64,000 nucleotides of DNA from an uncultured Rikenellaceae bacterium (GTDB taxonomy: Bacteria; Bacteroidota; Bacteroidia; Bacteroidales; Rikenellaceae), in the NCBI GenBank assembly GCA_949287525.1, contig CASEGL010000004.1, positions 92,421-156,420 on the forward strand, read 5' to 3'. The number at the start of each line of letters is the position of its first letter. Within the stretch, counting starts at the first letter, position 1. The notes under the pieces were generated by a model, which saw nothing but the letters and a program-made list of their open reading frames with translations, ran no database searches and was not told the DNA's origin. Positions 55,526 through 63,875 of this stretch are shown here, one piece after another. Both the position numbers and the translations under genes were made by a program.

Positions 55526-56395
55526 TTATTCGTTGCCGCAGACATGGCTCACCCGCAGCGATTCGGCCATCAGCCGGATCTTATTGTCGGTCCAGATCTT
55601 GTCGATGATGGTCTTCACCAGCTTGTCGATCTCGCCCCCCTCGCTGTAGTCGGCGGGGCAGACATAGGTGGCACGCCCCTCGTCGATCAGCTTGCGCATC
55701 GCCTCGAAGGCCGCCATATCCGACGGGTTGTACACCGCAATGGAGTGGCCGCCCTGCGACTTGACCAGCCGCATGCAGGGAATGTCGGTCGTTCCGTCGC
55801 CGATGAAGATCATGTGCTTGAACTGCACCGGCCGCTTCTCCTCCTCGAGGTACTGGTTCACCAGCTTCGTATCGCTCACCGACTCCACCCCCTTGTTGAT
55901 CTTGTAGATGAACTGGGTCTTGTTCGTGTAGTTTACGCCGACGGCCGGCCAGTAGGCGGCGCCGTTGGCGTCGTAGAGGAACGAACTGGCATAGATGTTC
56001 TTGAATTCGTGGGCGATGGCCGTTCCCTCGATGATCTCCTTGATGCCCGACGAGTTGATGTAATGCTGGACACGGATGCCCTTCTCGGCGCCGTAGGCAT
56101 TGATGCGGCCGAACCACTCGCGCACGCCGTTGTAGAACGAGATCTTGCGTCCCGACTCGCGGAACATCTCGCGCTTGAGGGAGAGTCCCTTGCTGCGGGC
56201 GCACTCGATCGTCTTGGCCATGTAGGTCAGGATCGGATCGGCATCCTGCGCCTCGGCGATCACGTTGCTCTCCTCCCAGAATTCGGCCGCACTCTTGCCC
56301 ACCGCGGGAATGAAGTCATACTCCTGCATGTTGCCGGGCGCCAACGTACCGTCGAAGTCGTAGATCAGCGCAACGGTTACCGGTTTGTTTTCCAT
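55526..56395 (-). CDS. HAD-superfamily hydrolase
   Basis: The 289-residue phosphatase-like protein has the HAD motif I as YDFDGTLAPGN (residues 12-22), a lid region, motif II-like YINSSGIKEI (about 112-121) and motif IV as GDGTTDIPCMRL (about 200-211). The catalytic Asp pair is intact. The substrate is unknown; a sugar- or nucleotide-phosphatase is usual. It lies directly upstream of rdgB in a two-gene unit, so a nucleotide-pool role is possible but not shown. Confidence 0.88.
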   Translation of the reverse strand: MENKPVTVALIYDFDGTLAPGNMQEYDFIPAVGKSAAEFWEESNVIAEAQDADPILTYMAKTIECARSKGLSLKREMFRESGRKISFYNGVREWFGRINAYGAEKGIRVQHYINSSGIKEIIEGTAIAHEFKNIYASSFLYDANGAAYWPAVGVNYTNKTQFIYKINKGVESVSDTKLVNQYLEEEKRPVQFKHMIFIGDGTTDIPCMRLVKSQGGHSIAVYNPSDMAAFEAMRKLIDEGRATYVCPADYSEGGEIDKLVKTIIDKIWTDNKIRLMAESLRVSHVCGNE

Positions 56396-56470
56396 GTTCT
56401 CCGTCTATCGTTGGAAACGACGTTGCACCGGCACCTGTCAGTCCGGCACAACATACATATTTTCAATATG

Positions 56471-57010
56471 TTATTCGATCGTAATGACCCGTTCGGCATC
56501 TTCGGGATGAGCCGCGCGGGTTTTCTCCTCCTCGGCCGAATGGCCGATCGCCACGGCACACAGCACATGGCGTCCCTCCGGAATGGGCAGGAACGTCCGC
56601 AGGTACTCCTCGGCCGTCATGCCGTCGGGTTCGTCCTTTTTGCACGGACGTCCCTCCACATGCACCCAGCAGTTGCCCAGTCCGAGCGCTTCGGCCGCCA
56701 GCTGGAGATAGGTAGCCGAAATGGAAGCATTCACCATCCACAAGTCACTGCGGACGGCGTCGCCCATCACCAGAATCACCAGCGGTGCCTTTTCGACGAA
56801 TGCCGAACCGAAGTCGCGCATGCGGGCGATGCGGGCGATCCGTTCGGGATCCTCGATCACCATGAAACTGCTGCTGCGCGTGTTCTTTGACGACGGGGCA
56901 TCCAGGGTCGCCTTCAACATCCTGGCAATATCTTCCTTACCGACGGGTTCGGCGGTGAAATGACGCACGCTGTGGCGATGTTCCACCAATTCAAAAAAAT
57001 CCTTCTTCAT
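56471..57010 (-). CDS. Nitroreductase-family oxidoreductase 2
   Basis: The 179-residue protein begins KKDFFELVEHRHSVRHFTAE (about 2-21), then LDAPSSKNTRSSSFMVIED for the FMN phosphate, and GLGNCWVHVEGRPCKKDEPD (about 110-129), followed by LCAVAIGHSAEEEK. It is a distant paralogue of the nitroreductase at 23243-23779. The C-terminus is short of a lid seen in larger members. It reduces an unknown electron acceptor with FMN. It lies between the HAD gene and sppA on the same strand. Confidence 0.85.
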   Translation of the reverse strand: MKKDFFELVEHRHSVRHFTAEPVGKEDIARMLKATLDAPSSKNTRSSSFMVIEDPERIARIARMRDFGSAFVEKAPLVILVMGDAVRSDLWMVNASISATYLQLAAEALGLGNCWVHVEGRPCKKDEPDGMTAEEYLRTFLPIPEGRHVLCAVAIGHSAEEEKTRAAHPEDAERVITIE

Positions 57011-57055
57011 AGTTTCCGTACCTTATCCGGCGCTGCATAGGAACGCCGTACCATA

Positions 57056-57063
57056 CAAATATA
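57056..57063 (-). promoter_or_regulatory. -7 promoter element for nitroreductase 2
   Basis: TATATTTG on the minus strand, an exact TAnnTTTG match, 46 bp upstream of the ATG and 18 bp after the sppA stop. Confidence 0.6.
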
Positions 57064-57080
57064 CGAAAAGCGGCCGAGAT

Positions 57081-58868
57081 TTACTCAAACATCACCTCAT
57101 ACGGCACGCGCGCCATCACGCCTTCCTGTTCGAGCAGCTGACGCATCGACAGATAGGGCCGGAACAGCACGCCGAGTTCGTTCTGCAGCGCCCGGTCCGC
57201 CACGGCCTGCGTCGAGAACATCGACATCAGCGTACCGAAGGGGGTCGGTTCGGCCACGATCTCATACACCTCGAAATCCTCACCGATGCCCGCCCGGTCG
57301 ATTGCCAGCGTCAGGGCGTCGGCCAGACCGCCGAAACCGTCCACCAACCCGTTTTCACGGGCATTCACGCCGAGCCATACGCGTCCCTGGCCGATTGCAT
57401 CCACCTGATCGAACGTCATGTTGCGCCCGTCGGCCACATGGTTCACGAAGGTCGCATAGGTGCGCTCCACCTGATTCTGGAGATAGAGCCTCTCGCGGGC
57501 GCTCAACGGCCGGACAATGCTGCCCATATCGGCCGAGGTGTTCGTGCGCACCGCATCGACCGTGATACCCACCTTGTCGCGCAGGGTCTTCTGCAGGTTG
57601 GGAACCATGCCGAACACGCCGATCGAACCGGTCATGGTCGTCCGGTCGGCCAGAATCACATCGGCGCACGACGAAATATAATAACCGCCCGAGGCAGCCA
57701 TGCCGCCCATCGACACAATCACCGGTTTCTGCTGGCGGCACAGCTCCATCTCGCGCCAGATCACTTCGGAAGCCAGCGCACTGCCACCCGGCGAATTGAC
57801 ACGCAGCACCACCGCCTTGACGGCATCGTCCCGCCGCGCCCGGGCGATCTGATCGGCCAGCGTCGCCCCGCCCACGCTGTTACGTCCGCTCTCGCCGTCC
57901 ACAATCTGGCCGTCGGCATAGATGAGCGCAATCCGGTTGTGCGACATGCGGTGCATGCCCATCAGGTTGGCTGCAATGTATTTGTCGAGCGAGATCTGCT
58001 GCATGCCCTGTTTGCCGTCGGACTGACCGCCGCCATACTCGGCCTGCACCCGTTCTTCAACCTGATCGGCATAGAGCAGTTCATCCACGAAACCCAGCCG
58101 GAGCGCATCCTCCGGAGTCGCTACAGCCATCGCCTCGGCGAACTGCTTCCACACATCGGGCGTATGGGACGGACGCGAGACGGCAATGTCGGCCACCATC
58201 GTATCCCACAGGGCATCGACAAGAGTCTCCATCTGGAGCCGGTTGGCCGGACTCATGTGGTCCATGATATAGGGTTCGACGGCCGACTTGAAGCTGCCGT
58301 GGCGGATCACCTGCATCTCGACGCCCAGTTTGTCGAGCAATCCCTTGTAGAACATCACATTGGCTGCAATGCCTTTCCACTCGAGCAGCCCTTCGGGATT
58401 CATGTACACCCGGTCGGCGGCAGTACAGAACCAATAGCCCGTCTGGGAATAGACATTGCCGTAGGCCACGACAAACTTGCCGGATTCCTTGAACTTGACC
58501 AGTTCGGCCCGAATCTCCTCCAGATCGGCCATATTCACGCTGCCGCTTTCGTCCAGGTCGATGTAGATACCCCGGATGCGCGGATCGGCCGCCGCCATCT
58601 GGATGGCCGTCACCACCTGAAACAAGGTGTTGGGCATGGAAATCTCCATGCGGTTCATGTCGATGGTTCCGATCTGGCTGTCGGGCGAATCCACGACGCC
58701 CGTCTTGAAATCGATCCGCAGCACGGCATGATCGGGTACGGCGGGCTGCGCGGGCATCAGCAAAGCGCCGATTCCGGACAACAGTCCGAACGTCAGCAAT
58801 CCCATCAGCACCGTTCCGACCACAAAGGCCAGCAATGCCGCTCCGAACGTGTTGAAAAAATTCTTCAT
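57081..58868 (-). CDS. sppA: Signal peptide peptidase SppA, 67 kDa type
   Basis: The 595-residue inner-membrane serine peptidase degrades leftover signal peptides. One N-terminal TM (about 10-38) precedes two tandem S49 domains. The catalytic Lys194 in RHGSFKSAVEP lies in the first half and the Ser393 nucleophile in GGMAASGGYYIS in the second, as in E. coli SppA. The start is fixed by the TM and by a promoter 44 bp upstream. It is divergent from mrp, with a palindrome in the shared 181-bp gap. Confidence 0.95.
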   Translation of the reverse strand: MKNFFNTFGAALLAFVVGTVLMGLLTFGLLSGIGALLMPAQPAVPDHAVLRIDFKTGVVDSPDSQIGTIDMNRMEISMPNTLFQVVTAIQMAAADPRIRGIYIDLDESGSVNMADLEEIRAELVKFKESGKFVVAYGNVYSQTGYWFCTAADRVYMNPEGLLEWKGIAANVMFYKGLLDKLGVEMQVIRHGSFKSAVEPYIMDHMSPANRLQMETLVDALWDTMVADIAVSRPSHTPDVWKQFAEAMAVATPEDALRLGFVDELLYADQVEERVQAEYGGGQSDGKQGMQQISLDKYIAANLMGMHRMSHNRIALIYADGQIVDGESGRNSVGGATLADQIARARRDDAVKAVVLRVNSPGGSALASEVIWREMELCRQQKPVIVSMGGMAASGGYYISSCADVILADRTTMTGSIGVFGMVPNLQKTLRDKVGITVDAVRTNTSADMGSIVRPLSARERLYLQNQVERTYATFVNHVADGRNMTFDQVDAIGQGRVWLGVNARENGLVDGFGGLADALTLAIDRAGIGEDFEVYEIVAEPTPFGTLMSMFSTQAVADRALQNELGVLFRPYLSMRQLLEQEGVMARVPYEVMFE

Positions 58869-58911
58869 CGCTTATTGTCTCCTTGATTTATATGCTTTGG
58901 TGTCTGTCGGG

Positions 58912-58919
58912 CAAATGTA
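58912..58919 (-). promoter_or_regulatory. -7 promoter element for sppA
   Basis: TACATTTG on the minus strand, an exact TAnnTTTG match, 44 bp upstream of the sppA ATG. Confidence 0.6.
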
Positions 58920-58936
58920 GCCAATTTTCATTGGAT

Positions 58937-58953
58937 TTATCGAAATTCGATAA
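58937..58953. promoter_or_regulatory. Palindrome in the sppA-mrp divergent gap, possible operator
   Basis: A perfect 17-bp palindrome TTATCGAAATTCGATAA just upstream of the sppA -7 box (at about -30 to -45 from its start site), in an AT-rich stretch. It could bind a dimeric regulator of sppA. No regulator gene is adjacent. Confidence 0.4.
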
Positions 58954-59015
58954 TTTATTCCATCCGGCCGGCGGGATGGCCATGCGGCGGCCCATCATTC
59001 TGCTGAGGAATTTCC

Positions 59016-59023
59016 TATCTTTG
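59016..59023 (+). promoter_or_regulatory. -7 promoter element for mrp
   Basis: TATCTTTG, an exact TAnnTTTG match, 27 bp upstream of the mrp ATG. Confidence 0.6.
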
Positions 59024-59049
59024 TATCCGTCATCAAAACCATTTTCATC

Positions 59050-60111
59050 ATGACATGTAACGCAGACCGGATCAAAGCGATACTGGATGAGGTCGTCCAT
59101 CCCGAAACGGGACGGGGCATCGTCTCCTCCGGCATTGTCGCCGACATCGCCATGCAGGACAACGGAATCATCGTGACGCTTGCCTTCCCCAAGCAGCGCG
59201 ATCCGTTTGCCAACTCCATCAAACGACAAATCATCGGAACCGTCACGGCGGCCTGTCCCGAATATGCGGGCCGCGTCGTGGTCACCGAACGCGAAAAGCC
59301 GGCGCCCGCCAAAAAGGCGACCGTCTCCTCCACCACGTCGGTCAAACATATCATTGCCGTCGCATCCGGAAAGGGTGGGGTAGGGAAATCGACCGTCACG
59401 GCCAACCTCGCCGCCACGCTCCGCGACATGGGTTACAAGGTGGGCATCCTCGATGCGGACATCTACGGCCCGTCGATGCCCAAGATGTTCGGCCTGGAGA
59501 ACTACACGCCGCAGGCTACCGTGGAAGGGGAGCAGGAGTATATCCTGCCAGCCGAAGCGAACGGCATCCGCATCGCCTCGATCGGCTTCTTCATCTCGCC
59601 CGACGATGCACTCATCTGGCGCGGCCCGATGGCTACCAACGCCCTCAAGCAGCTGATGCACCAGACGTTGTGGGGCGAACTGGACTACCTACTGATCGAC
59701 CTGCCTCCCGGAACGGGCGACGTACACCTCTCCGTGGTGGGCGAAGTGAAGGTCAACGGTGCCGTCATCGTCTCAACCCCGCAGCAGGTGGCCGTAGCCG
59801 ACGTGCGCCGCGGCATCCGCATGTTCCAGGCGGACGGCATCAACATTCCCGTGCTGGGCATCATCGAGAATATGGCCTGGTTTACGCCGGCCGAGCTGCC
59901 CGAAAACCGCTACTACCTCTTCGGACAGGGCGGTGCGGAACGCATGGCCAAGGCGGAAGGCATTGATTTTCTCGGCGATATACCGATCATCCAATCCGTC
60001 ATGGAGGGTGGCGACAGCGGTATCCCGGCCGTAACGACCCAGCCGGCCATCAAACAATACTACCGCGCCATCGCGGAACGGATTGTGGAAAAGTGCGGTA
60101 AAAATGCGTAA
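59050..60111 (+). CDS. mrp: Mrp/ApbC/NBP35-family iron-sulfur carrier ATPase
   Basis: The 353-residue protein has an N-terminal MIP18/DUF59 domain (about 4-80) and a P-loop ATPase with ASGKGGVGKST (105-115), DADIYGPSMP (about 133-142) and DLPPGTGDVHLS. Related proteins carry [4Fe-4S] clusters to apo-enzymes using a CxxC pair. That pair is missing here: the corresponding region reads ENMAWFTPAELPENRYYLFG. The gene stops 6 bp before the DnaA-box region, which makes it the left flank of the presumed origin. Confidence 0.93.
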   Translation: MTCNADRIKAILDEVVHPETGRGIVSSGIVADIAMQDNGIIVTLAFPKQRDPFANSIKRQIIGTVTAACPEYAGRVVVTEREKPAPAKKATVSSTTSVKHIIAVASGKGGVGKSTVTANLAATLRDMGYKVGILDADIYGPSMPKMFGLENYTPQATVEGEQEYILPAEANGIRIASIGFFISPDDALIWRGPMATNALKQLMHQTLWGELDYLLIDLPPGTGDVHLSVVGEVKVNGAVIVSTPQQVAVADVRRGIRMFQADGINIPVLGIIENMAWFTPAELPENRYYLFGQGGAERMAKAEGIDFLGDIPIIQSVMEGGDSGIPAVTTQPAIKQYYRAIAERIVEKCGKNA

Positions 60112-60288
60112 CGGATTGTCGATAACCCGGCCGAAAAATGTTCGTTCTTTTTCATCTTTTTGCCGTACAACGAAACGAAATTTGATTAAGCCGGACATTT
60201 TCCGAAAAAGCAAGTCTTTTTTGCGAAAATCGCCCACCGGATTATCGACAGTTTCTCGACCGTTCCCGACGACGAACCCACTGCCGTT

Positions 60289-60316
60289 CATTTGTGGATA
60301 ACGTTATCCACAAATG
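60289..60316. repeat. 28-bp perfect palindrome of two inverted DnaA boxes
   Basis: The palindrome places TGTGGATAA (60293-60301) and TTATCCACA (60304-60312) head to head around a 2-bp centre. Paired, inverted DnaA boxes are a known arrangement in bacterial origins. Confidence 0.85.
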
Positions 60317-60606
60317 TTCATAACCCTTCCGGAGAAGGGATGGCGGGACGACCGGTCCATACGTCCGCCCCGCCACGGCTCCGGCAACGTATCCGATGGA
60401 AAATGGGCTTGTTAGCTCTTCGGGTGCCGAAAAGAATGCTGTACGTGATTCTATTAATGTATTGTAAATCAATACATAATCATATAACAGCCTGAAAGAC
60501 TGGCAGGAATGCGGCAGCAGGGCGGTGCAAAACGGGAAAAGGCGGAATGTGGACAACATCCGGATAACTTTTCCTTCGGTCGTGAGGTCGGAAGTTATCC
60601 ACACTT

Positions 60607-60676
60607 TGAACGCGCATTATTATTGTTCTTTTTATTTTTAATTGAAATTTAATTTAAGAAATATAAAAAATAAAAG
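60607..60676. other. AT-rich tract, possible DNA-unwinding element
   Basis: A 70-bp stretch of almost pure A/T except for a few bases near its left end, in a GC-rich genome. It sits between the last perfect DnaA box and nadA, the expected place for the unwinding element of an origin. Confidence 0.6.
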
Positions 60677-61612
60677 ATGGTGGACAACCGGATTTGGGCG
60701 GACAAGATCCGCTCGCTGAAAGAACAGAAGAACGCCGTGATCCTGGCGCACTACTATACGCGGCCGGAAGTGCAGCAGGTTGCCGATTTCGTGGGCGACT
60801 CCCTCGCGCTTTCGCAGAAGGCCGCCGAAACGGATGCCGACATCATTCTTTTCGCCGGCGTGCATTTCATGGCCGAAACGGCCAAGGTGCTTTCGCCCGA
60901 CAAGAAAGTGCTTATTCCCGATCCCGAAGCGGGGTGTTCGCTGGCCGATTCGTGCGAGGCGGAGGCGTTCCGCCGCTTTCTGGATGCGCATCCCGACCAC
61001 CTGGTGGTGACCTACGTCAATACGTCGGTTGAGGTGAAGGCGATGACCGACATCTGCTGCACCTCGTCGAATGCCGTGAAGGTGATCCGGTCGCTGCCTG
61101 CCGACCGCAAGATTGTATTCGCCCCCGACCGCAACCTGGGCGACTACATCAAACGGGTGACCGGCCGCAACGACATCGTGCTGTGGGACGGCGCCTGCCA
61201 TGTTCACGAAAACTTCTCGCTGGAGAAGATGCTCGAACTGAAGAGGGAGCATCCCGGTGCCAAGGCGCTTGCCCATCCCGAGTGCAAAAAACCCGTGCTG
61301 ATGGCGGCCGATTTCGTGGGCAGTACGGCGGCCATCATCGATTTCGTGGGAACGGACGGCGGTCGGGAATATATCATCGCCACCGAATCGGGCATTCTCT
61401 TCGAGCTGCGCGAAAAATATCCCGACGTGCAGTTCATTCCGGTGCCACCGATGGATTCGACCTGCGGGTGCAACGACTGCCAGTACATGAAGCTCGTGAC
61501 GCTGGAGAAGATGTGTGCCGCACTCGAAAACGAAGCCCCCGAAGTGGTGATCGACGAGGAGATCCGCCGTCGGGCCGAAGGGTCGATCCGCAACATGCTG
61601 GCCTTGAAATAG
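60677..61612 (+). CDS. nadA: Quinolinate synthase A
   Basis: The 311-residue [4Fe-4S] enzyme condenses iminoaspartate with dihydroxyacetone phosphate in NAD synthesis. The three cluster cysteines are in place: Cys87 (AGCSLADSC), Cys174 (GACHVHE) and one of Cys263-268 (STCGCNDCQ). Substrate motifs AHYYTRPEVQ (about 24-33) and TYVNTSVEVKA are also seen. It is the first gene right of the presumed origin. A short frame of AT-rich DNA precedes the ATG; no clear -7 box was found. nadB and nadC are not here. Confidence 0.95.
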   Translation: MVDNRIWADKIRSLKEQKNAVILAHYYTRPEVQQVADFVGDSLALSQKAAETDADIILFAGVHFMAETAKVLSPDKKVLIPDPEAGCSLADSCEAEAFRRFLDAHPDHLVVTYVNTSVEVKAMTDICCTSSNAVKVIRSLPADRKIVFAPDRNLGDYIKRVTGRNDIVLWDGACHVHENFSLEKMLELKREHPGAKALAHPECKKPVLMAADFVGSTAAIIDFVGTDGGREYIIATESGILFELREKYPDVQFIPVPPMDSTCGCNDCQYMKLVTLEKMCAALENEAPEVVIDEEIRRRAEGSIRNMLALK

Positions 61613-61640
61613 ACAGCCGTCATTTGTACGTCGTTATGCA

Positions 61641-61675
61641 AACGGGGAGTCATACCGCAATGATTCCCCGTTTTT
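61641..61675 (+). terminator. Intrinsic terminator after nadA
   Basis: AACGGGGA (61641-61648) pairs with TCCCCGTT (61665-61672), with an inner TCA/TGA extension, followed by TTTTT. It is 29 bp after the stop. Confidence 0.85.
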
Positions 61676-61730
61676 ATTGTTTTTTTGGTTACTGAATATG
61701 CTATTTTTATTGTCTTTTATGGTATTCTTT

Positions 61731-61738
61731 TATTTTTG
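61731..61738 (+). promoter_or_regulatory. -7 promoter element for the fimbrillin-like gene
   Basis: TATTTTTG, an exact TAnnTTTG match, with ATTG 18 bp upstream as a weak -33 box. It leaves a leader of about 180 nt before the lipoprotein ATG. The gap 61613-61928 also holds the nadA terminator and a short coupled ORF. Confidence 0.6.
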
Positions 61739-61830
61739 CGGAAAGCAAGGATCAAGGCAAGAAAGCAGACCATGGAACAGAGTATAATGCAATCATCGAG
61801 ACCGGCTTACCGGCAGCGGTCGTGGAGTTG

Positions 61831-61929
61831 ATGGAAGTCGCACCGGAGCAGGGCATGGCCCAGTCGTTCGGGGAAGCGGGAGCAGCCGGCGGCGGTTTGG
61901 TAACGGATGATACGGAGCTGAACTGGTGA
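61831..61929 (+). CDS. Possible leader peptide, stop overlaps the next start
   Basis: A 32-residue frame starting MEVAPEQGMA and ending DDTELNW, whose TGA shares its A with the ATG of the lipoprotein, as in translational coupling. The same frame stays open upstream for about 45 more codons with natural composition but no ATG, so an upstream non-AUG start or a lost 5' part is possible. No family is recognised. It could be chance. Confidence 0.3.
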   Translation: MEVAPEQGMAQSFGEAGAAGGGLVTDDTELNW

Positions 61930-63272
61930 TGCGTATGCGGTGTGGACAGTATGTCGGGTGGTTTGCCGGCGTTGCGGCACTGCTCGGTCTCGGTACGGCC
62001 TGCAGCCGTCCGGAAAGCATGGAGGTGCGGCAGTTGGTGCGGATCGTGGCCGGTGCCTGGGCCGACGACGGAAGTCGGGTGGTGTACGACGGTCAGGCGC
62101 AGCGGCTCTTTGGGTCGGAGGATGACCGGTTGGCGGTGGCAGCCTGCGAAGAGGGCGAACGGGTGAGCGACGGTACGGCACGCTGGCGCTGTTTCGGTCA
62201 GTCGTCGGATCGGCCGTTCGATCCCGAATACCTGCTGTTCGAGGGCGAGGCGCTGCGGCAGTCGGCAACGGGCAGCGTGTGGCAGGAACTCTACGCCTTT
62301 TATCCTTATGAATTACTGGCCGATCCAGCGGAGGATACTTTCCAGTTTCCGGCGGTGCAGCGGTATGTGGCAGGGTCGTTCGATCCCGATGCCGTCGTGA
62401 TGTGTTCGGCGCCTTTGCAGGCGGAATTGCCGGAGTCCGGCACGGTGCATACGTCGGCATTCCGGTTGCGCCACCACACGGGCTATTTGCGGTTGTCCTT
62501 TTCCGGACTGCCGGACGAGGCGGCGGACGAACGGGTCGTTGCCGTCGAATTGGCAACGGCGGGACAACCCGTTGCCGGAACGTACGGGATCGCAATCGAC
62601 GGTGTGGCGGGCGAGTGGGCATTCACGCCCGGCAGCGGGACGACGGACCGGCTGACGGTGGATTTTTCGGAAGCGCAGGTGACGGTCGGCGAACTGGCCG
62701 AATGTTGGTTTGCCCTGATGCCTTGGACGTATGAAACGGTTGTCCTGACGATTCGTACGGCCTCGGGCGGATCGCTGACGATGGAGCGAGGGGGGCTGCC
62801 GATCCGTTCGGGAGTCGTTAAGGTGCAGGAACTCCGTTTCCGCGACGGAGACCGGTATGAGGCGGAACGGACGCTGGTGTTGGATGCAGCCGCTTTGGAG
62901 GCGGATACCATATATGGATCCGGATCGGTGGAGGTGGACGGAGTGACGGTCGGGTACGACCGGTTGCGCAGTGTGGTCAGCGACGGGGAGACCTGTCTCG
63001 ATCTGGCGACCCGGACTGGTGTGTTGTATAATGTAACCCCCGTGCCGGGCGTCATTGTCCGGATCGAAGTGGATTTTGCCACGTCGCTCGGCGCCCGTTT
63101 TACGAAGGTGACGATCGGAGAGACATCCGGCGGGGGAACGGCTGCGAACGGTACGTCGGAAGGCGTCAATATGTTCGATGGCGGGGCAGGTGATGCCCGT
63201 TATTTCCGCATTGAGCATACGGGAACCGTGCAGGCTGCCGTCATCCGCCATATCCATGTCGTGTATCGATAG
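61929..63272 (+). CDS. Fimbrillin-like surface lipoprotein
   Basis: The 447-residue lipoprotein has the lipobox GTAC (Cys 25). The mature region looks like a fimbrillin/Mfa-like protein: RIVAGAWADDGSRVVYDGQA, LYAFYPYELLADPAEDTFQF, and later TSAFRLRHHTGYLRLSFSGL (about 175-194). A C-terminal beta-sandwich follows (about 300-447, ending IHVVYR), which may bind a ligand. Such proteins form pilus subunits or surface anchors. Only this lone gene is here, without the ushers or Mfa2-type partners. GTG two codons upstream is less likely than this ATG. Confidence 0.75.
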   Translation: MRMRCGQYVGWFAGVAALLGLGTACSRPESMEVRQLVRIVAGAWADDGSRVVYDGQAQRLFGSEDDRLAVAACEEGERVSDGTARWRCFGQSSDRPFDPEYLLFEGEALRQSATGSVWQELYAFYPYELLADPAEDTFQFPAVQRYVAGSFDPDAVVMCSAPLQAELPESGTVHTSAFRLRHHTGYLRLSFSGLPDEAADERVVAVELATAGQPVAGTYGIAIDGVAGEWAFTPGSGTTDRLTVDFSEAQVTVGELAECWFALMPWTYETVVLTIRTASGGSLTMERGGLPIRSGVVKVQELRFRDGDRYEAERTLVLDAAALEADTIYGSGSVEVDGVTVGYDRLRSVVSDGETCLDLATRTGVLYNVTPVPGVIVRIEVDFATSLGARFTKVTIGETSGGGTAANGTSEGVNMFDGGAGDARYFRIEHTGTVQAAVIRHIHVVYR

Positions 63273-63294
63273 CGTTGCCGACAGGATAAACAGG

Positions 63295-63330
63295 AAAACG
63301 CCCCGAAAAGCATCTCTTTTCGGGGCGTTT
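63295..63330. terminator. Bidirectional terminator between convergent genes
   Basis: AAACGCCCCGAAAAG (63296-63310) pairs with CTTTTCGGGGCGTTT (63316-63330) around CATCT. A/T runs on both sides make it usable for both strands. Confidence 0.85.
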
Positions 63331-63347
63331 CGTATGGGTAGCTAAGG

Positions 63348-63875
63348 TCAGAAGCGCAGACCCATGCAGACATAGCAGCAGACAGCGTCACGGAACGTGT
63401 TGGTCAGGGACTGGTAGTAGCGTACGCCGATACCGACGATCGGGCGGATGGGAAGGTAGTTGGGACTCCACTTCACGCCGAGTTCATAGTAGAGTGACTG
63501 AGGGGTCGTGTTCATCAGCGGCGTGCTTAACACGGCAGCGGAAACAGTGAAGACGTCCTCATCCCAATAGAAGTCGTAACCGGCCGTCACGCCGAGGCGG
63601 AAGTCACCGCCGAAGTTGTTCTTGATGCCGGTCAGCTGATTCTGGTAGAGTTCGCCAGAAAGGTTGATCGGAATACCGACAAACCAGTTGCGGGTGATCG
63701 AGTAGCTGGGAATTAGCGAAGCGCCAAACTGTCGGAACGGATTCGTCTCGCAGAAATTGGTACCCATTTCCATGTAGGCCGTGATGTTGAACTTCTGGTA
63801 CGGGGTGTTGTTTTGTTGTGCCATGGTCGTCGTAGCTCCCAACAGGCACATCAGGGCGATGAGATAGCGTTTCAT
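63348..63875 (-). CDS. Small outer-membrane beta-barrel (porin-like) protein
   Basis: The 175-residue protein has a signal peptide (MKRYLIALMCLLGATTTMAQ, cleaved before QNNTP). The mature part is a series of amphipathic strands (FNITAYMEMGTNFC, NWFVGIPINLSGELYQN, FRLGVTAGYDFYW) and ends in DAVCCYVCMGLRF, whose C-terminal Phe fits BAM recognition. The size fits an 8-stranded OmpA/OmpW-like barrel. Cargo is unknown. No clear promoter was recognised in the 125 bp to the window end. Confidence 0.75.
   Translation of the reverse strand: MKRYLIALMCLLGATTTMAQQNNTPYQKFNITAYMEMGTNFCETNPFRQFGASLIPSYSITRNWFVGIPINLSGELYQNQLTGIKNNFGGDFRLGVTAGYDFYWDEDVFTVSAAVLSTPLMNTTPQSLYYELGVKWSPNYLPIRPIVGIGVRYYQSLTNTFRDAVCCYVCMGLRF

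Larger units (their letters stand above)
60112..60676. other. Probable chromosomal replication origin oriC
   Basis: A 565-bp non-coding stretch between mrp and nadA. It holds three perfect DnaA boxes (TTATCCACA) at 60293-60301 (minus), 60304-60312 (plus) and 60595-60603 (plus), and three one-mismatch boxes at 60117-60125 (minus), 60242-60250 (plus) and 60548-60556 (minus). The first two perfect boxes face each other in a 28-bp perfect palindrome (60289-60316). An AT-rich tract (60607-60676) next to the last box suits a DNA-unwinding element. Genes left of it mostly point away. dnaA is not in this window, as is common in Bacteroidota. Confidence 0.8.

Noticed and set aside
60112..60676. A small gene or RNA gene in the mrp-nadA gap
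   Set aside because: No frame of useful length with coding composition and no tRNA- or ncRNA-like fold was seen; the DnaA-box pattern explains the gap better.
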